In this document: one piece after another, positions 60,008 through 64,000 of the stretch
Layout of the letters: every line of letters begins with the position of its first letter
Numbering within the stretch: position 1 is the first letter of the stretch
Assembly (NCBI RefSeq): GCF_030413175.1
Contig: NZ_CP129212.1
Coordinates: 3,472,001-3,536,000 of the forward strand
DNA length: 64,000 nucleotides
Direction of reading: 5' to 3'
Source: Bradyrhizobium roseum
GTDB taxonomy: Bacteria; Pseudomonadota; Alphaproteobacteria; Rhizobiales; Xanthobacteraceae
The notes under the pieces: model-generated
The model's input: only the letters and a program-made list of their open reading frames with translations
What the model was told of the DNA's origin: nothing
Databases searched by the model: none
Translations under genes and position numbers: made by a program

Positions 60008-60877
60008 GTGAACGCGAATCTCGGCGCAGCCCCGGTTGTCACCGTTGGATCGGTCAAGTTCGGCAATGACCTGCCGATTTCGATCATTGCGGGGCCGTGC
60101 CAGCTCGAGAGCCGGGCGCATGCGCTGGAAGTGGCGGGTGCGCTGAAGGAGATCGCCGGCCGCCTCGGAATCGGGCTCGTCTTCAAGACCTCGTTCGACA
60201 AGGCCAATCGTACCTCGGGTTCAGCCGCGCGCGGCGTCGGGCTGGCGCAGGCGCTGCCGATCTTTGCCGAAATCCGTTCCTCGCTCGGCTTGCCCGTGCT
60301 GACCGACGTGCACGAGGCCGCACAGTGCGCAGAAGCCGCGCAGGCGGTGGATATCTTGCAGATCCCGGCCTTCCTGTGCCGGCAGACCGATCTGCTGCTC
60401 GCAGCCGCGGCGACCGGCAAGGCCGTCAATGTCAAGAAGGGCCAGTTCCTGGCGCCGTGGGACATGGCGAACGTCGTCAGCAAGATCACCGGCGGCGGCA
60501 ATCCAAATGTGCTGCTGACCGAACGCGGCGCCTCGTTCGGTTATAATACATTGGTCTCCGACATGCGCGCGCTGCCGATCATGGCGCAGACCGGCGCGCC
60601 TGTCATTTTCGACGCCACCCATTCGGTGCAGCAGCCGGGTGGGCAGGGTGCTTCATCCGGCGGCCAGCGCGAATTCGTGCCGGTGCTGGCGCGGGCGGCG
60701 GTGGCCGTCGGCGTCGCCGGCCTGTTCATCGAGACCCATCCCGATCCCGATTCCGCGCCGTCGGACGGACCCAACATGGTGCCGCTGCGCGAGTTCGAAG
60801 CGCTGCTGAAGCGGCTGATGGATTTTGACGCGCTGGCCAAGAACGTTGCGGTCAAGAACGCGCCGAAGAACGCCTAA
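60008..60877 (+). CDS. kdsA: 3-deoxy-8-phosphooctulonate (KDO-8-P) synthase
   Basis: 289-residue KdsA, condensing PEP and arabinose-5-phosphate to KDO-8-P for the LPS inner core. Motifs [15 protein letters not shown] near residue 28, [12 protein letters not shown] near 60, [13 protein letters not shown] near 100, [12 protein letters not shown] near 145 and [16 protein letters not shown] near 245. The family has Zn-dependent and metal-independent types; a Cys at residue 32 (GPCQ) suggests metal binding here. The GTG start is preceded by GAGGA. It complements the lipid A genes upstream. Confidence 0.95.
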   Translation: MNANLGAAPVVTVGSVKFGNDLPISIIAGPCQLESRAHALEVAGALKEIAGRLGIGLVFKTSFDKANRTSGSAARGVGLAQALPIFAEIRSSLGLPVLTDVHEAAQCAEAAQAVDILQIPAFLCRQTDLLLAAAATGKAVNVKKGQFLAPWDMANVVSKITGGGNPNVLLTERGASFGYNTLVSDMRALPIMAQTGAPVIFDATHSVQQPGGQGASSGGQREFVPVLARAAVAVGVAGLFIETHPDPDSAPSDGPNMVPLREFEALLKRLMDFDALAKNVAVKNAPKNA

Positions 60878-60880
60878 GCC

Positions 60881-62071
60881 GTGCCCGCATCGAGCCGCCT
60901 GCCGCCGGCCCTCAATATCATCACCCTCGCAACCTTCGCCGCCAGCCTGTCGGCCCGCGCGCTCGATCCGGTGCTGCCGCACGTGGCGGACGAGTTCAGC
61001 GTCAGCATCGCGGCTGCCGCCGGCTTCGCCGCGGTGTTCGCCTTCACCTTTGCGATCATCCAGCCGGTGCTGGGGGCTGCTGCCGACCTGTTCGGCAAGG
61101 CGCGGCTGATGATCGTGTGCCTTGTGCTGCTGGGGCTCGCCAATATCCTCGGCGCGATGGCCAATTCGTTCTGGCTATTGTTCGCGTCGCGCATCCTTGC
61201 CGGCGTCGGCTCCGGCGGCGTTTTCCCGGTTGCACTCAGCCTGACCAGCGACCTGGTCGGGCCGGAAAAGCGCCAGATCGCGATCGGGCGCACGCTGATG
61301 GGCTCGATGACGGGCAACCTGCTGGGCGCCTCCGTCTCCGGCCTGATCGGCGATTTTTTGGGCTGGCGCGGCGTTCTCGCTGTGCTTGGCGTTCTGGTGA
61401 TCGTGGCCTCGATCGCGGTCGCCGCGGGCTTTCGCGGCGCGGCGTTGACCCGTCCGCCGAAGACCAACTTTGCGGCGCTCCGGCAGGGCTATCGCACCAT
61501 CTTCTCCAACCCCAACGCGTTTTGTTACGTGGCGGTGTTCGTCGAAGGCTGCTGCGTGCTCGGGCTGTTTCCCTACATTGCGGCGTTCCTGTTCGAACTC
61601 GGCGAAACCAGCCTGTCGATCGCCGGCCTCGTGATCGCCGGTTTTGCGGTAGGGGGCCTATTCTACACGCTGAGCGTTTCGCGATTTCTGCCGTGGTTCG
61701 GCGTCAAGGGCATGATGATCGCAGGGGCAGCGCTGGTGGGCTTGAATCTCGCCGTCGTCGCCTTCGGCCCCAGCGTAAAGATCCATGCGGTCAGCCTGCT
61801 GTTCATGGGCTGGGGTTTTTACATGATTCACGGCTGCCTGCAGGTGTTCGCCAGCGAATTGTCGGTCGAAGCCCGCGCGACCGCGCTGTCGCTGCATTCC
61901 TTCTTCTTCTTCATGGGGCAGACCGTCGGCCCGATCGCCTACGGCTTTGGCATCCAGCATGCCGGCAAGGCTCCGACCCTGCTGACCGCGGCGGCGGTCA
62001 TGATCACGCTCGGGATCGTCTGCGCCAGGATACTGCGACAGACGCGGCCGGCGGACCAGGCGGCGAGCTAG
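60881..62071 (+). CDS. MFS transporter (DHA1 type)
   Basis: 396-residue major facilitator protein with 12 predicted helices. Motif A-like GAAADLFGKARLMIVC near residue 66 and FLLFASRILAGVGSGGVFPVALSL follow the DHA1 pattern. The GTG start lies 3 bp after the kdsA stop, so it is probably cotranscribed with kdsA. A multidrug or sugar exporter; the substrate is unknown. Confidence 0.85.
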   Translation: MPASSRLPPALNIITLATFAASLSARALDPVLPHVADEFSVSIAAAAGFAAVFAFTFAIIQPVLGAAADLFGKARLMIVCLVLLGLANILGAMANSFWLLFASRILAGVGSGGVFPVALSLTSDLVGPEKRQIAIGRTLMGSMTGNLLGASVSGLIGDFLGWRGVLAVLGVLVIVASIAVAAGFRGAALTRPPKTNFAALRQGYRTIFSNPNAFCYVAVFVEGCCVLGLFPYIAAFLFELGETSLSIAGLVIAGFAVGGLFYTLSVSRFLPWFGVKGMMIAGAALVGLNLAVVAFGPSVKIHAVSLLFMGWGFYMIHGCLQVFASELSVEARATALSLHSFFFFMGQTVGPIAYGFGIQHAGKAPTLLTAAAVMITLGIVCARILRQTRPADQAAS

Positions 62072-62092
62072 GGGCGCCGCTGTGCGTTGCAT

Positions 62093-63067
62093 TCAACGCG
62101 TATCGAGCGCCGCTGACAATAACTTCTCGGCCTGCCGGGTCGCCTCGGCGAAGAATGGCCGGTTGGGCGCATTCTGGGTGAAGCAACGCTTGTAGGCGTC
62201 CTCGCCCTTTTGTCTGAGGTCGCCGAGCTTGTTGTAGGCCTTGCGGGCAATTTTTCCGGTCCGGAGATCGTCGTCAGCCTGGTCGGCCTTCCCGAGATAG
62301 TCGCGCCGGATCGCGAGGCAGTCCGGCGCCTGCACCGGCGGGTCGATCAATCCGTAGGCGATGTAGACCTTGCCGTTGGCGATCGCTGCGACGAACACAT
62401 GGTCGGCGGCCTCGGGAAGTTCGGATTGGGTTCGCCCTGCCAGCATGGCGTGGGCAAAACTTGCGGTGGGCGGCTTCTCGATCGGCAGCGAATTGAAGTT
62501 AACCACCGCGGCGCCGCTCGATATCGCCTGGGTGTAAAAGCTCTCGTGCTTCAGCGCCGCGGCGATCTGCTGCGGCACGTTCTTGCTGTTCTTGCCCCAC
62601 CAATCCTTGTGGGCGCGCAACCAGCGTTCGAACAGCGCCTGCGTCGTCACGATGATGTGCGACTTCGGCTCGACATATTGGCCGTCGGCGCCGTTCTGGC
62701 CGGCCATCTCGCCGTTCATGCCGAGTTTGGCGTCGAATCGCAACCCGTCGAGCGTGCCGAAACCTTCGTCGCCCTTGGAGAAGGTGTCGATGTTCAGCTT
62801 CGCCGGACCGAAACCATCGCGGTCGGGCTCAGCGAGAATGACGCGCATCTGCCCCAGGAGATCGGCGCTCGCCGCCTCTTCGGCCTTGCGCGCGGCATCG
62901 GCCCGGTCGCCGGCGTCGTAGATCGCAGAGATATTCGCAATCGCGGCGTCGCGCGCGGCAATGTAGCGGTCTTCGGCGATCCTGGTCGGTGGTGCGGCGG
63001 ATGCGATGGTGGCGGCGAGGACAAACGGGAGCGTCAGCCCGAGCACGTAGGAATGGGTATTCTGCAT
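62093..63067 (-). CDS. Secreted conserved hypothetical protein
   Basis: 324-residue secreted protein with a signal peptide (LGLTLPFVLAATIASA). The mature region is soluble with a helical N-terminal third (DRYIAARDAAIANISAIYDAG) and a central HIIVTTQALFERWLRAHKDWW segment; a C-terminal Cys lies in KRCFTQNAPNRPFF. No enzyme motif is evident. I recall it as a conserved protein of unknown role in Bradyrhizobium. Convergent with the MFS gene. Confidence 0.75.
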   Translation of the reverse strand: MQNTHSYVLGLTLPFVLAATIASAAPPTRIAEDRYIAARDAAIANISAIYDAGDRADAARKAEEAASADLLGQMRVILAEPDRDGFGPAKLNIDTFSKGDEGFGTLDGLRFDAKLGMNGEMAGQNGADGQYVEPKSHIIVTTQALFERWLRAHKDWWGKNSKNVPQQIAAALKHESFYTQAISSGAAVVNFNSLPIEKPPTASFAHAMLAGRTQSELPEAADHVFVAAIANGKVYIAYGLIDPPVQAPDCLAIRRDYLGKADQADDDLRTGKIARKAYNKLGDLRQKGEDAYKRCFTQNAPNRPFFAEATRQAEKLLSAALDTR

Positions 63068-63434
63068 ATGGGGTGGTCTGCCCTAAGGGTCGTCTGGTTC
63101 AACGCAAGGGATTCCGATCGGTTCACTCTCGCGTTGCAGTAAACGCGCTCAGCCCTTCAGGCCCCGAAGATCAGGCGCTGCTGTCGGTCAAGACGCTGTT
63201 GCCGGGCGGGCATCGAGAGATCCGGGACGCGCCATCGCCAAGCCTGTGAACGCTCGCGCGTCACGGCATCGGGCTGGATGATCGATGCGGGCCCCGCGGC
63301 GGGCTGATTGCAGCGAGTATAAGCAGAAATTTTGCTGCCCATCAGAATTTCAAAGTCGCTATTTCGGGGTGCGTCAGTCAATTTGCGCGTCGATCCATCG
63401 AACGCTGACAATTGCTGCATGGAGCGAGGCCAGC
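63068..63434. other. intergenic region without a supported gene
   Basis: A minus-strand frame at 63157-63420 (87 codons) is open but has no recognisable sequence; I do not call it. The only other signal is a purine-rich ribosome site before the HAD gene. Confidence 0.4.
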
Positions 63435-64000
63435 TTGAACCGGTTCAAGGCGATCATGTTCGACGTCGACGGAACCATGGCCGAGACGGAGGAATTTCAT
63501 CGACGTGCATTCAACGAGGCCTTCAGCCATTTCGACCTGCCGTGGCATTGGGACGTCACAACGTATGGCCGGCTGCTGCGGGTCGCAGGTGGACGCGAGC
63601 GCATTCGCCATTTTGTCAAGTCGCTGCCCGATGATCGCTTGAACCTGTCAGACGGCCGCATCAACGATCTGCACCGCTTCAAGACGCGACGATACGGGGA
63701 GCTTGTCCAAGGCGGTGCCTGCGGACTCCGACCGGGTGTCACCGACCTGATCCATCGAGCCCGCGACGGACGATTACGGCTGGCGATTGTCACGACCACT
63801 TCGCGCGATAACATCCACGCACTGTTGAGCCGACATCTCGGGCCGGATTGGACGCGGAGGTTCGAAGTGATCGTTTCCGGAGACGACGTGCCCAACAAGA
63901 AGCCGGAACCGGACGCCTATCACGCGGCGATCCATGCGCTCGGGCTGCCCGCCGCGGGGTGCCTGGCAATCGAGGATTCCCGCAACGGTCTGTTGGCCGC
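63435..64000 (+). CDS. CbbY-like HAD hydrolase (truncated by window end)
   Basis: Partial gene, 188 residues visible. Motif I is IMFDVDGTMAETEEFHRRAF near the start (DVDGT with both Asp), motif II IVTTTSRDNIHALL, motif III KKPEPDAYHAAI, motif IV LAIEDSRNGLLA at the window edge. This is the CbbY/CbbZ/phosphoglycolate-phosphatase-like group; CbbY dephosphorylates xylulose-1,5-bisphosphate in Calvin-cycle bacteria. The TTG at 63435 has GGAG upstream; ATG 63456 is an alternative. The 3' end lies outside the window. Confidence 0.85.
   Translation, partial: MNRFKAIMFDVDGTMAETEEFHRRAFNEAFSHFDLPWHWDVTTYGRLLRVAGGRERIRHFVKSLPDDRLNLSDGRINDLHRFKTRRYGELVQGGACGLRPGVTDLIHRARDGRLRLAIVTTTSRDNIHALLSRHLGPDWTRRFEVIVSGDDVPNKKPEPDAYHAAIHALGLPAAGCLAIEDSRNGLLA

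Noticed and set aside
63157..63420. 87-codon minus-strand frame
   Set aside because: Open but without recognisable sequence or clear ribosome site.

Overview
The window is a high-GC alphaproteobacterial chromosome segment that looks like Bradyrhizobium or a very close relative (Rhizobiales, Nitrobacteraceae). The assignment rests on the conserved gene order, on LexA with a GTTC-N7-GTTC operator, on small protein families typical of this group (DUF3551, DUF2946, the small 'MKQSDIFRENAENC' family) and on dispersed intergenic repeats I associate with Bradyrhizobium. No tRNA, rRNA, CRISPR array, transposase or prophage was recognised.

Layout. 1-393 is the proline/alanine-rich tail of a truncated gene. 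0.57-5.9 kb is a lipid (fatty acid or steroid-like) catabolism cluster: SDR dehydrogenase, two MaoC-type hydratase subunits and a thiolase-like protein on the minus strand, divergent from a TetR regulator and an acyl-CoA synthetase. A perfect palindrome lies in the shared promoter region. 6.2-22.0 kb is the long housekeeping run rpsB-tsf-pyrH-frr-uppS-cdsA-dxr-rseP-bamA-lpxD-fabZ-(histidine phosphatase)-lpxA-lpxI-lpxB. It joins translation and ribosome recycling, isoprenoid and phospholipid synthesis, and outer-membrane and lipid A biogenesis. It ends at a bidirectional terminator facing gltA. 22.2-32.2 kb holds gltA, gltX, divergent glnS, small genes, a ComEC-like protein and lexA with its SOS box.

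32.3-51.6 kb carries moeA at one end and moaC-trpC-trpD-ppiD at the other. In many Rhizobiales moaC and moeA are neighbours; here they are 13.7 kb apart. The stretch between them looks accessory: HAD hydrolase, old yellow enzyme, a CtpA-type protease, secreted proteins, DUF952, DUF2946, a TauE/SafE-like membrane protein, a SUFU-domain protein, an NYN-LOTUS putative RNase, a zinc-ribbon protein, a winged-helix protein and a GGDEF-EAL protein with a second, decayed copy of its 3' end nearby.

51.9-64 kb returns to housekeeping (tpiA, secG, pyrG, kdsA) mixed with two MFS transporters, a GNAT/XRE-cupin pair, small secreted proteins and a truncated CbbY-like HAD gene at the right edge.

The most interesting candidate is the two-gene NYN-LOTUS plus SUFU unit at 41.2-42.7 kb. 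It pairs a predicted RNA-targeting nuclease with a domain known as an immunity protein in bacterial toxin systems. All functions are inferred from reading the protein sequences; no database search was run.
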